Below, piece after piece: positions 42,257 to 52,969 of a stretch of 64,000 bases of DNA (positions are counted from its first letter, which is position 1; each line of letters starts with the position of its first letter). The notes beneath the pieces were generated by a model. That model was not told the DNA's origin, searched no databases, and worked only from the letters and a program-made list of their open reading frames with translations. Where the stretch lies: contig CAHIKZ030005497.1 in assembly GCA_903632075.3 (NCBI GenBank), positions 570,001 to 634,000 of the forward strand. The letters are read 5' to 3'. Position numbers and translations under genes: made by a program. This DNA comes from Acanthosepion pharaonis. Taxonomy: Eukaryota > Mollusca > Cephalopoda > Sepiida > Sepiidae.

Positions 42257-42333
42257 GTTTCATGCTAGACGCAATCATCAGCGGCCTGACGATTGCGTCT
42301 AGCATGAAACAGCCTATCGCCTCTGAGTGTTGA
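42257..42333. ncRNA. Palindrome carrying two outward-facing hammerhead motifs
   Basis: Plus strand: GGC (42,283-42,285), CTGACGA (42,286-42,292), TTGC-GTCTA-GCAT, GAAAC (42,306-42,310), loop AGCCT, ATC (42,316-42,318), GCC pairing with GGC. Minus strand: CTGATGA (42,275-42,281), the same stem-loop II and GAAAC (42,257-42,261), but no cleavage triplet follows. The two cores are separated by only four bases. Helix II starts with a U-U mismatch in place of the usual G-C, then three pairs. The tail CTCTGAGTGTTGA follows on the plus side, then a TA array. Confidence 0.75.
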
Positions 42334-42355
42334 TCATATATATATATGAATCACA

Positions 42356-42425
<70 letters not shown>
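42356..42425. repeat. (TA)n microsatellite
   Basis: About 34 TA units. Confidence 0.95.
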
Positions 42426-42427
<2 letters not shown>

Positions 42428-42449
42428 CTCATTTAACAGATATATTTAC

Positions 42450-43260
42450 CAAAAATTACACGAACATATATTGAAATACGAAATTACACGAACATATGTT
42501 GAAATACGAAAGAGTAAATTTATTCAATAAAAGCAGCATTAGCATCAACCACGGCCTCTAGACGACTTTGGAATCTGTTTCAAATCTTTTGGACCGTCTC
42601 CTTGTTGGTGAATACTACTATAATGTTTGCCTTCAGTTCTTCTTTGGTCTTAAAGGAGTTTTGCTAGTCTCATACTCACCCCACACATAATAATCAAGGG
42701 GGTTGCAATCTGTGTAGTTAGGTGTCCAGATGTAAGTGCTGTTATGATCGCAGAAATTGTCAGAAAGCCATGACTGGATTCTCTTGCTTGTGTGGCAAAG
42801 TAGAGAGTAATGTTACCAGACATAGGGTTTTCCAGCAACCACCCTCTTGAACCAGTGTAGCGCTATCTCCAGAAGGCACTTGATGTAAGCCTCTGTGTTG
42901 AGTCTGAGGCTCTCAGCAACATATTCGGGAGTTTTGTTCTTATCGGAACGATCAGAGTAAGTCTCCCGATCTGCCTTAAATATTATTGGACTCACCCAAC
43001 TCTTTCAGCATCTTCTGCCCTATCGTCATGTTCACACTCAAACGCTCTGAATTATTCGTATATGAGCTTCCGGTGCGAATGCCAAGCAGTTCAGCATGTC
43101 GTTTCCAAGTTTCGGAGTAAATTGTGTCATGGTGCTCAAAGATGTTTCCCAACTGACCCTACCATGCTGTGCAGTCGGCAAAATAAAAAAAGCAGACAAT
43201 GCGCATGCGTGGAATTAAAACCATAGCCGAAAAATAAAATTACAACACGCTGAAGCATGT
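42450..43260 (-). pseudogene. Tc1-like transposase, decayed copy
   Basis: The minus strand gives MSPIIFKADRETYSDRS, LRLNTEAYIKCLLEIALHW and RVVAGKPYVW, then frameshifted downstream pieces and FQSRLEAVVDANA-like residues at the end. It is the family of 28,545-29,330. The region between the HTH piece and the MSPIIF piece is again missing. The left end has a duplicated 'attacacgaacatat.ttgaaatacg' block. Confidence 0.7.
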
Positions 43261-43264
43261 TGTC

Positions 43265-43685
43265 AATTTTGGACATCATGTGACATAAGAACACTCATAC
43301 TAATGCACCATCTTAGAAGAGTGAAGCACGGTTCGAGTCATGTTCAATTCAACCAGATATCCTTCCATCATCTAATAGAATAATTCCTGGCCATCACTTT
43401 GTACATTTGGAAAGCATGGTGCGTCTGTGGTGATTTTATATTGTCAGCGGTGGCCAAATGTATATTCCTACACACATAGAACAGAATCTGGATAGCAATG
43501 TAGAAGAGACATTCGCCAAGATTTAAAATTCATCATTGCGTCCATAGCGCATATCAGAATATAGCTAGTTTTAAAAGTGGGTCAGCAGAGTCAACTGGGG
43601 TTGTCCACTTATATCAAAAACTTTTCTGTACGTTTTCAGTGGTGTCAGTAGATTGTCACCTGGTTATCGAGTCATACTCTTTAGT
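43265..43685. other. No recognised gene; possibly 5' part of the next Tc1 remnant
   Basis: Sequence before the recognisable Tc1 catalytic pieces. No confident motif. Confidence 0.3.
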
Positions 43686-43689
43686 ATTT

Positions 43690-44060
43690 ATTGATTAGGA
43701 CAAGATTTTTCGTCATGGACAGGATGGTCGCTTGCCTGTGAGACTGAAACCTGAGAAGAATCATTCTCCCACAACGCACAAACACAATCCTGGGTAACTA
43801 GAGTTGCAATAGTCTTTGTGGGCGTCATTTTTAACAGAAATATGACGTCTATGTACACTGTATTCAAAATGTGCTCTTGTGATTCTGGCAACAGGAAGGC
43901 GATGTTGTTTTCCAGCAGGACAATACTTCTACACAGCATATTTTACAAGATGTCCATCAACATTCTTGTTCGGTATGTTTGCCAGGCCTTCCGCACATGG
44001 AAAATTTTAATTCAAAGATAGCTTCTTGTTTAGTTAATCCGTATACGATTCATACTTTTT
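43690..44060 (+). pseudogene. Tc1-like transposase catalytic fragment
   Basis: A plus-strand frame gives GDVVFQQDNTSTQHIL near 43,898-43,945, equivalent to the second catalytic Asp motif 'vv.fQqDNar.HtA' of Tc1 transposases, preceded by shifted pieces such as DFSSWTGWSLACETET (compare 'rf.l...dgr.rvwR'). Heavily shifted. A different family from the copies at 15.8, 28.5 and 42.5 kb. Confidence 0.5.
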
Positions 44061-44144
44061 TGTGCAAGTTTCATGGAATAATGCATCATGGGACAACGCT
44101 TCCGCCTCTATGTAAGGCCTCGAATGTCCGCATGTAAGATCGAT

Positions 44145-44330
44145 TGATTTATTGACTTTTTTAGGCTTTGCCGGTTATTTTTAAAACCATAAAATGTTTT
44201 TACATTTTAAGAATTTTCTTGAGATAATAATGATTTACAGATACTGATTTACTGACCCGCTTTGGTAGACCCTGTTAGGATGCCAGCTCTGGGCAAATAG
44301 TTAACACCCAAGGTGGGATATATATATATT
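44145..44330 (-). repeat. R-family dispersed repeat, fragment
   Basis: The minus strand has CACCTTGGGTGTTAACTATT, then TGCCCAGAGCTGGCATCC, matching the R-family tail. The plus side ends near 'gattgatttattgac'. Confidence 0.5.
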
Positions 44331-44334
44331 AAAA

Positions 44335-45345
44335 AAAAAAAACAATAAAGAAAACTGAAAGTACAGATTTAGAAAAAAAATCTATCAATAGATTTTTGTA
44401 AGAAGAAAAACAAAATACTCAAGCTCTCAAGAAAATTAAATTTCATCATTTAATGACCTTTAAGGAACTCATACGCCGTTGAACATTCTTCCATCATAGT
44501 GTATAAAGGAAGCGGAAACAAAGCATGTAAAAGTACACAACTGAAACCGAGGAGATTTTAATGCTAATGAAATTTCAGAATCCGTTTGTGGAAACGTGTC
44601 TGCTTGTGAAATCTCAGGTTTTAAAGAATAAAGTCGGAAGAAAAGAAAGTCAGATAAAGATAAAAGACAGAACAAGGAAAAAAATCTCAATAAATAGAAA
44701 GAAAATATCGATTTTATAAAAGGCTTTTGTCAATACAGTAATTCAATATATTGGTGATAATTCATACACGCTTATGGACGTATGTTGACCTCAGTCAAGG
44801 TTGACAATAGGTGTAAGAGTTGATTATTAATATTATTGTTATTATTTCTGAAAGAGAGTTGTTTGACTAACCAGTATTGTTTCTGTCAATCACTGGCTAC
44901 GCAATTACCACACTTTCACTCTCTCCTAATGCATCAACTGTGACATGTCAGCTACAAGTCAGATTGACTGTTAATGGACTCATGTCTTTATCAATGTCAT
45001 TAATGCCAAATGAACATCATCTGCCTAGTTGAAATTCAAACTTGTTTGGTCGATTTGTTTTTTCCGTACTAACAGTCATTGTGTTTAATATTGTTTTATG
45101 TGCCATGTACTTTCAAGACAGAAGGAAGGATCGTGCCTTTATCAAGAGCATTGATGCTAAGAGAACATCAGCCGCCTTGAGTGAAATTTGGATTCGACTG
45201 ACTGATATCGTTTTGCGTAATAACAGCCATTGTCGTCAATGCTTTTTAAACATCGTGCCTTTTAGCATGCGAGAAATTATGACACTCTTCTGTTGCTTAA
45301 TAGTTGCTATTTGTACTTGTTCACACTAAATAATTAAGTCGGTTA
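44335..45345. other. No recognised gene
   Basis: The 95-residue frame at 45,042-45,329 is hydrophobic at its start and Cys-rich at its end, but matches no family and lacks support. Confidence 0.3.
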
Positions 45346-45349
45346 CTCG

Positions 45350-45540
45350 TTCTTACCGGCTGATTTTCGTACCTACAATGTATCTTGTGAGTGTTAAATT
45401 CTCCAAGCCTTCTTTCCTCATTATGCAACGCCGAAATTCCGATTAACTCTTTCTGATTGCAAGTACCCATTTCCTTAACATTTTCCGTGAAGTTTCTCGT
45501 AAGATTCCGTGTTGCTCTCATATTTCCTTCATGTTATTCT
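45350..45540 (-). pseudogene. RTE-like LINE, C-terminal fragment of ORF2
   Basis: The minus-strand frame gives FRRCIMRKEGLENLTLTRY, a close match to the 'lGHimRKEGLENLtLTG' segment. The fragment is about 60 codons. Confidence 0.6.
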
Positions 45541-45695
45541 GCACTTTCTTACCCACGGGGCATGGCTTCCCTCTGACTTTTCTACAAATATTTTTCATGA
45601 CAGCTGCTTCGACTAATTTTTTACATGGTGCCCCGACTATATGAATTTAAGTATGCTATTAGATTGTCACTTAGGTCTAAATTTTACTGTTGAAA

Positions 45696-46218
45696 TCTTA
45701 CTTATTATAAAACGCAGATTGTGTGTGTGTGTGTGTGTGTGTGTCTGTAACGTTTATATATTGGATCGGGTTTCCTACATTTTTTAGCCGATTTCAACAA
45801 AACTTCACAGGACTACATAAAATTACCTTGTGGTGGTTCTGACAGCGCCGAAAATGTGAAAAACACAATTGTTTTTTAACAAAATCAATTTGAAAATACG
45901 ATTAAGACACATCGTGCGAATGAAAGGGGGGCAACTCACATCGTGTTAAAAAAACAACGTTGTTTGTGTGTGTGTGTGTGTGTGTTCCTTTAAATATGGG
46001 ATCGCATTTCCTACATTTTTCAGCCGATAAAACAAACATTCACTTTTTTGGGGGCAGGTAGTGTTTCTTATTGTCTTGCACACTTTTTTCTTTATTTATA
46101 CATTTAGAATGCTTTAAAAATTCCATTTACAAGACAATTGTTTATAAAATTCTATTCAATCAGGAGACTCATCATAACGATTGAAAACAATGTTTTTGTT
46201 TGAGTTTGGGTTTGACCA

Positions 46219-46262
<44 letters not shown>

Positions 46263-47069
46263 AAGACATGCGTGTCCGTCAACCTTAAACAATAATCTAA
46301 CGATCTCTACTGATTGTACGAATCCAAACATCGGATAATTCCACGTACTTTAGGGCCATTTTTACAATTCCCTTTGCAATTTGTTACAAGGCAGATCAAT
46401 AAGGCATTGGTTCTATTTGAAATTAATTCAATATTTAAAAGAATGTATTAAGAAATAATTTAAAAATGCCGACGTAAGAAATCTGATAGACAAAAAACAA
46501 CAATATTTCGAAGATGATAATTATTAAGGAAAGAACACAGTACTTACCTTGTAATAAATTAATAAACCCAAATAAAGTTAATATTTTTGGTTTAGAAACA
46601 ACGAGTGGAAACCGAAAATATATTCAAATCAGAATTCTAATTATGAATCACCACAAGCAAAATATGCAATTTTTTTTACTGTATTCAATAAGTAAAAATC
46701 ATAAATTGTAAAAGATTACAGAAAGGCTACCTACATTTTTCAACCGATTTCAACAAAACTTCACTTTTTTTTGGCAGGTAGTGTTTCTTATTGTCTTGCA
46801 CACATTTTTCTTTATTTTTACATTCAGAATGCTTTAAAAATTCCATTTACAAGACAATCAATCGATAGACTCATAGCGATTGTAAACAATGTTTTTGTTT
46901 GAGTTTGGGTTTGACCAATTCGTAAAAAAAACAAACTAATTAAGACATGCGTGTCCGTCAACCTTAAACAATAATCTTTGTCAATTTTATTTTTCAGTCT
47001 TTATGATGGTCGATACTTGATCTATCTCTTACTGTTACATCCCCGAGCAACGCCGGGCTCTACTGCTAG
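45696..47069 (+). mobile_element. Non-autonomous Helitron (1,374 bp)
   Basis: The 5' end is A|TCTTACTTATTATAAAACGC followed by a GT-rich run. The 3' end is CCCCGAGCAACGCCGGGCTC, which can fold into a short GC hairpin, then TACTGCTAG|T, i.e. CTRR before T. TC start, subterminal hairpin, CTRR end and insertion between A and T are the Helitron signature. No Rep or helicase coding is present. Inside, about 270 bp is present twice (46,010-46,300 and 46,725-46,985). A 33-34 bp A-run lies at 46,228. Confidence 0.85.
46010..46985 (+). repeat. Direct duplication inside the Helitron
   Basis: Both copies carry 'cctacatttttcarccgat', 'ggcaggtagtgtttcttatt', 'ccatttacaagacaat' and 'gacatgcgtgtccgtcaacc' in order. 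The first copy contains the A-run, where the second has 'aaaaaaaacaaacta'. A shorter third version of the first block starts at 45,770. Confidence 0.8.
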
Positions 47070-47699
47070 TAGCTAAATATAACGACTATTTTCAACATTT
47101 GCTTTTTTTTTACCTACATTTTTTTTATTAAAAAAACCTTGTTTCTCTTTGTTGCAAAGGGGTATATAGGTTACAAATTAAACTGGGCACAAGTGACTAT
47201 CAAGAGATAAAAGTTTTCGCGGATTATGACGTCATTCTGGGTTCTTTTTTTTTTTTTGTTTGTTCAGAACCATGAATTTGTTTAGCTAACTTTCGAAAAC
47301 ACACCCTAAGATTTGCTATTTTTATCCATAATATTGAAAGTGTTCGTTCTTCAACTTTTTAACAGGAAAAACTTCAGATAAAATTTTTCAGGAAAACGTT
47401 GTTGATTTATTACCACCTTTTGTCCTCCAGCAGTTTCTTTTATTGCACTTCACACTCGTGGAACCCGCTTCCGTTTACTTCCTTCCCTGATAACTACAAT
47501 CTTCAAAACTTTAAATGCAACAAGTTTTCTTGGATCCTCTTCATCCTTTGTCCTTTCCTCAATCCTCCATATTCTCAGTTTTCTCCTTCTCTTTCACTCG
47601 CCATAACTCCCTGCGTACTAGTGGCGTTTGCGCCTTTCTTGGGGGAATTTAAAAAAAAAAAAAAAAACAAATAAAACATTCATCCGTTGAACAGTATCT

Positions 47700-47900
47700 T
47701 TTTTTAATCAGTTATGGAACATTCTTAGATCTTTAGTAAATCTATATGCCGATAATACCACAATGTATGAGTGCGCCTCAGAAATCAAGATGACCAGCGT
47801 CAGACTGCTGATCTTTCCTATGACCTAGCTCTAACAGCTCCATGTGGAGGAAGACTTGCCTGTAACTTTCAATATCTCCAAAACCAACCAAATAGCGTTT
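47700..47900 (+). pseudogene. LINE reverse transcriptase fragment (YADN)
   Basis: A frame gives LYADNTTMYECASEIKMTSV, a decayed version of 'lYADDttiYsc...' from the jockey-like LINE, then shifted pieces resembling the 'lvnFNaSKTk' region. Confidence 0.55.
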
Positions 47901-47930
47901 CATCATCACTGATCAGACAATGAATTTCTT

Positions 47931-48190
47931 TTAATCATTACACCCCAAGCAACGCAATAAAAGCCCTTGAGAAACAAAGAGTGACTTGAAGTAAAAAAAC
48001 AGAGCACAATAAAAAAGGTACGGAAGGAAACAGATGAGGATTGACATTGCATTTAAATGAACAGATCGTATTTGAAAGTCAAGCAGGAAGCTAGATATGA
48101 CAATTCCACAAGCCAGCATTGTGGGAGAAATTGCTATAAGCACAGAAATTATGGTTAAAACAAGCATTTTCTACAGTGAAATTATGAGAC
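47931..48190 (-). repeat. Jockey-like LINE 3' end
   Basis: The 3' tail (minus-strand CTTGGGGTGTAATGATTAAA) and the C-terminal codon region, up to 'gacattgcatttaaa'. Same family as 12,535, 19,868, 25,317 and 60,410. Confidence 0.6.
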
Positions 48191-48429
48191 CTAACTGCCA
48201 AACTTCGCTTCCAGTCATGGAGAATGAGTCCACTTTCACTGGAACTCCAAGTTTTGAGCGTCCATTGATTTTGAGTGGATTAATATGCAAAATCCATCTT
48301 TAAAGATGCTGTGAAAATTTTCAGCACTGCCTAATGTTGTAAACAAAAATTTAGCTCTATCTGCTTGAAGAAGATTGTACCATTATCATAGTTTTATTAT
48401 ATCTACTTTTTTAAATTTTGAAGATATTT

Positions 48430-49420
48430 TCACAAAGCAGCTAAGCATTCAAAATTTAATCAAAGAAATGTACTCTCAAAGACAAATTGCCAAGAAGATG
48501 ATAATTTCTAGACATAGGGTGCCTTTACAAAGGCAAATAGAAATTGGTGCAAATGTTGACAGAAAAAGGGTCAACTGCTTTTTGACTATTGAGAGATAAA
48601 GAAATAGAAAGAAAACTGTTCCTATCTTGACAGCCGCACTTTATCCCTCGCAACAACAATTAGTGTCGCTCTCAACTGTGAAAAGTCGACTTAGATCTGC
48701 TGGGTTCAATGGGAGCATAGCAATCAAGAAACCCCTGTTTCGTAATGTGAATAAGCAGAAGATAAGTTATGAGTAAAAAGCACAAGAACTGGACATTGGA
48801 ATAGTGGCAAAATATATTGTAGACAATTAAGTCCGAATTTGTAGGTTTTGGTAGTATGAGGTAAGTATATGTGAGAAAAAGTCAGGATAAAGACTGAATG
48901 ATGAATTTGTGGTTCTAAAAGTTAATCATTGTAATAGGTTTGTTATGGGGAGGTCGTGTTTGGGGAGAGATCAGGCTGGAGATTTCATTAAGATCAATAG
49001 ACCCATCAAAAAAGGAAAACATCATTCGATTTTGTAAAATCTTGCTATACAGTTTGATTAAGTATAATTGGAAAAAAATACATTTCAAGAAGACATCGAT
49101 CCAAAACACTCTTCTACTTATATAGCATTACCTCGTTTAAAATAAAAGGGAACAGAAATTTGGAAATTATGACTTGGCCGCCTCAATCTCTTGACCTCTC
49201 TCCCAATTAATTAGTGTGAGATGAATTGGATAGAAGTTGATCGAAGACAATACGCAAAAAGTGAGAGTGAGAATTTTCGTTGCTGAACGAATGCTTGGAA
49301 TGGACTGCCATCTACTTATTTTTCAAAAGCTGTTCGAAAGAATGTCAAGAATTTGTAATGTCGTAATGAAGAGAGTTGGTGGTTTTATTGACGAAAACAA
49401 AATATGATGCTGTTGCATAT
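48430..49420 (+). pseudogene. Tc1-like transposase, nearly full length but decayed
   Basis: Pieces in order on the plus strand: YSQRQIAKKMIISRHRV (first HTH), VPILTAALYPSQQQLVSLST and VKSRLRSAGFNGSIAIKKPL then FRNVNKQK (second HTH), decayed catalytic core, GRVWGEI-like and GDFIKIN, HHSIL, DIDPKHSS (the 'qqDNDPKHts' motif, first D kept), DELD, and RMSRICNVVMKRVGGFIDE at the end. All parts of a Tc1 transposase are present, with stops and shifts. The first catalytic Asp segment is not readable. Inverted ends were not identified. Confidence 0.75.
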
Positions 49421-49474
49421 TAAGTTTGTATCGTTAAGTGCTTATTTATATCAGAATAAAAAGTGCGTTCGTGA

Positions 49475-49478
49475 ATGT

Positions 49479-49526
<48 letters not shown>

Positions 49527-49681
49527 ATGTATCCGTGCGTATAGTATCTAAAGTGATCGATTTGTATTCATCAATCCGATAGATTTTTCTCACTGCAAGC
49601 GTTATTTTGATTGCATATCTTATATTTGGATAGACGTTCCCTTTATTTATTAAGCAGTATACTTATTTATTTTCATTACTA

Positions 49682-49752
<71 letters not shown>
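49475..49752. repeat. (GT)n, (CT)n and (AT)n microsatellites
   Basis: (GT)n at 49,483-49,525; (CT)n at 49,684-49,712 running directly into (AT)n at 49,713-49,752. Confidence 0.9.
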
Positions 49753-49756
<4 letters not shown>

Positions 49757-49892
49757 GTGTGTATGTGCGCGCGTGTGTGCATTTGAGTAGACGTTTTATT
49801 TACTATTTTTTATTTTGTTTCTGATCCTCAGCGGGTACTTTAGATTTGCGACCTTATGACACATATAAGTGGCACTTACTAAATCACCATAA

Positions 49893-49898
<6 letters not shown>

Positions 49899-49945
<47 letters not shown>
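49899..49945. repeat. (AT)n microsatellite
   Basis: About 22 AT units. Confidence 0.95.
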
Positions 49946-49949
49946 CTTG

Positions 49950-50655
49950 TAACTATAAAATATGCGTAAAAATTAATTAAGATTTCTCATCCTGAGATAA
50001 ATCTTAAAGAGTATAAGAGAATTAATGATACAATTTCAGTCTTTGGTTTTGTCTTACTTGGGCACCAATAATATTCATTGAGCATTTCATAACAGTATTC
50101 AGTCTACTTTTGTCTCTTATTAAAAATTCCTAGTTATTTTCCTGTTTATTTTGTCTTGTTCAATTCTATTTGATCTTAGTTTAGAACAATAAGCCAACAA
50201 ACAAAAAGGAATCTGTTTTATAGCATCAGTAAACCTGTTTGAAACTGAAGTAAAATTCATCTTTTTTTCTTAAAAGATTAAAGAAGTAAAGCTTTAAATA
50301 ACTGAATGGTATTTTCTAATCTAAACTGGAGTTGACGTATCATAATGGGGAAATGACTCTCCTCTGTCTGATTACATAATCTATTTTTATAGAATGTGCA
50401 ATTGTACGCATGCGTGCTGCGTGACCAACTTCCATTTGATCGTTACGCGTGAAATGCAAATAGGATTTACTTCCGGAACTTTGGTCACCGATTTGCTGGA
50501 TATTAAATTGATAAACTAACTGGAAATTCAAACATAATTATACGTTTTTGCTCTATGCTTTTGTTATTAATGCTAAAATATTTTAAAAATAAAAATAGTC
50601 CTTCTTACCAACAGAGAAAAGATAAATTATCACAGAAGATCTCTTACGTCTCTAA
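49950..50655. other. No recognisable feature
   Basis: AT-rich, no supported gene or repeat. Confidence 0.35.
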
Positions 50656-50659
50656 AATT

Positions 50660-50960
50660 TCTGTATAATCAACATTCTCAGCATGACATGCTGATGATGA
50701 CATAACTATTTACTCCTGTCTTAATAATAATTCTGAATGGTTCGATAAGGTTAAATTGACCTAAAATCTTTTGTTAACTGGACCAAAAATGGCTTGTTAA
50801 TTCTAATACCTCCAAAACAAAACAGCTTTCTATCAATTATCTGAGAGACCCTTTTCTGCCTTCCTTGAGTATAGCCGATTCAAATCTCCAGAAGAATCGC
50901 CCATTGTACCTTATCGGGCTTTCTCTGCTGAAATGAAGCGGAAAGATTATGTTGAATACA
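50660..50960 (+). pseudogene. Jockey-like LINE reverse transcriptase fragment
   Basis: Frames give DDDITIYSCLNNNSEWFDKV (YADD region with an extra codon), then a shifted 'FNsSKTK' region (NTSKTKQLSI-like) and EMKRKDYVEYIT. Both ends are cut. Confidence 0.6.
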
Positions 50961-50969
50961 TCACTGTGA

Positions 50970-52140
50970 CGAGCTAGACAGTTTTTCTTCCCAGAATCTA
51001 TCTTACATATCTACAAGTCTACATGTCTATCATGCGTTAATTTGAATTTCCTGCTCTAGACATTACTAGACAGTGAGTGAAACGTTTGAATAATTTTATA
51101 ATTTTGTATTGATATTAATAATAACAATAGAATAGTTATTATTTTCAAAATGTTTAATAGTTCATCTATTTTTAAGACAATTTATTCTAGATTTAAGCAA
51201 TTTTTTTAATTATTTAGATGATTCAGTACATTTTTTCTGTTTCGCTCGACTAATTTCCAGTAATGTAAAATGGCAGACGACAGCAATGGCTACGACACAG
51301 GCTGCAGAAAATAAGATCGGCAATACCATGTAGGGTGTAAAATTAGGGAATTTTATAAAAATAATGATTATTTCAAAAATAAGTGTCCGTTCCTAGAATA
51401 TCAGCAGCTTTTAATTAGAAACTAGCGTTATATTAATTTTCCTTTTCCTTTAAATTTAAACCTCGATATTTTTTTAAACTTACGACTAGAATATACAAGC
51501 CGGATATATAATCTTCAGATACAAACACGTTTTATTTACAAAAGCTATCAGCATAAATACTGATTAATTTGAATTAAAAATACATAACACAAAAGGAATA
51601 TTTGAATAATTAAAAAAAAATTGTTATGTAAAGAGAAGTTATATCTTATGTTATAAACATATGTTAGTAATTTATCTAAAAGATTGTTAGAAATATGATT
51701 GTTTATTCGCTATTGCGGCAGGATCTTTTGATTGTACTGATGTAAGGTAGGAACAGACAAAATTTAGACTTATGGGAAAATATAAGAGATGAGTAAAATA
51801 TTTCGATGATATTGGTTGTCCTTGTTGGCATAATATTTTTTAAAAACGTTTTATTGTGCTTCTGTCAACGATAAGATATGATGGTATATAGAACATAAAG
51901 GAAGCGCCGGTTAGAGATATAAGCAAGCTGGACATTTAAACATGAGGAAATCAAGTCCCAGTGTTGTGTTTAGAAAATTATTTGCTGTTTATTCCTATAG
52001 AGATAAATGATTTTCTTTTTTTGATTACCATCAAAAAATATACTGTTTGCCTGAAGTGCCAATTCAAACAATGAAAACACTTGATAACCGAGTGAAAAAT
52101 TGTACGAAATATAAGAAAAACAAGATGAAATTTACATATC
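50970..52140. other. No recognisable feature
   Basis: AT-rich, no supported gene or repeat copy. Confidence 0.35.
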
Positions 52141-52146
52141 TATTAA

Positions 52147-52286
<140 letters not shown>

Positions 52287-52290
<4 letters not shown>

Positions 52291-52968
52291 ATATAAAAGT
52301 GAAATAAAGTCAACACTTAGAGGCGACAGTCTGTTTCATGCTATATGCAATCGTCAGCCACGTGTGCTGTTATTTTCTCGGCTATTTATATATACGGGTT
52401 AGTGGTGCATTGTGGGTATTCTATTATGGCGGTTATTTTTTTGGAAGTCGCTTTGTTCATTTATTTGGGTCAAGTTATATTGCTCGTTTTTATTTATTTT
52501 TTTTTATTTTATTTTTTTATTTATTTATTTATTTTTTTTTTTGTTTCTTATTTTATTTATTTATTTATTAACGTAGTAAAATTTTGTTTATATCACGTAT
52601 TTAACAGTTTTGTTTTGGTTTGAGAATTTAATTAAAGCTATTTGTTCAATTTTGGGGTTGGTTGTTGTAGTTCATTCTAACTATATTTTTTTGGCGGGAA
52701 CAGTTTTTTAATTTGGGATTGGTTTGCCTATTTATTTACTTGGATGAATTTAGGTCAATTTATTTTTATATTTTCTCTTTTTGGTTTTCGGTTTTTAAGC
52801 AACATGGTACTTATTTATTTATTTTATTTATTTATTTATTTATTTTTTTATTATTATTGTATTTGTTTTTATTTTATTTTTTCCGTTTTTCATTTTTTTA
52901 GGTTACGTAGTAAAATTTATTTTCATGCCTGCATTTTGAGATGAGCTCGGATCTTTTATTTAATAATT
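52287..52968 (-). repeat. Left inverted tail of Penelope-like element 1
   Basis: On the minus strand it begins in the last codons (RSELISKCRHENKF) and continues through an A-rich (AAAT/AAATA)n stretch, 'ccgccataatagaatacccac', to the hammerhead at 52,322-52,365. Confidence 0.85.
52322..52365 (-). ncRNA. Hammerhead motif, left tail
   Basis: Minus strand: CTGACGA (52,351-52,357), TTGC-ATATA-GCAT, GAAAC, loop AGACT, GTC, then GCCTCTAAG. The core boxes are all intact. One C is missing before CTGACGA compared with the right tail (CGTGG instead of CGTGGC), which weakens helix I. Helix II again begins with a U-U mismatch. Confidence 0.75.
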
Positions 52969-52969
52969 T

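Larger units (their letters stand above)
45545..47680 (+). pseudogene. Jockey-like LINE 3' end, split by a Helitron
   Basis: 45,545-45,695 encodes a decayed 'sLsLfYkYF...rtTRLatRsHrFtve' piece. It stops where the Helitron begins. After the Helitron the next codons may resume at 47,071, and clear LINE sequence is present at 47,430-47,600 (SWNPLPFTSFPDNYNLQNF KCN). It ends in an A-run at 47,650-47,668. The ~340 bp at 47,085-47,425 is not explained and may be another insertion. Confidence 0.6.

Noticed and set aside
45042..45329. 95-residue frame as a host gene
   Set aside because: No recognised domain, no partner exon, no codon bias that I can judge; close to the length expected by chance among many frames.
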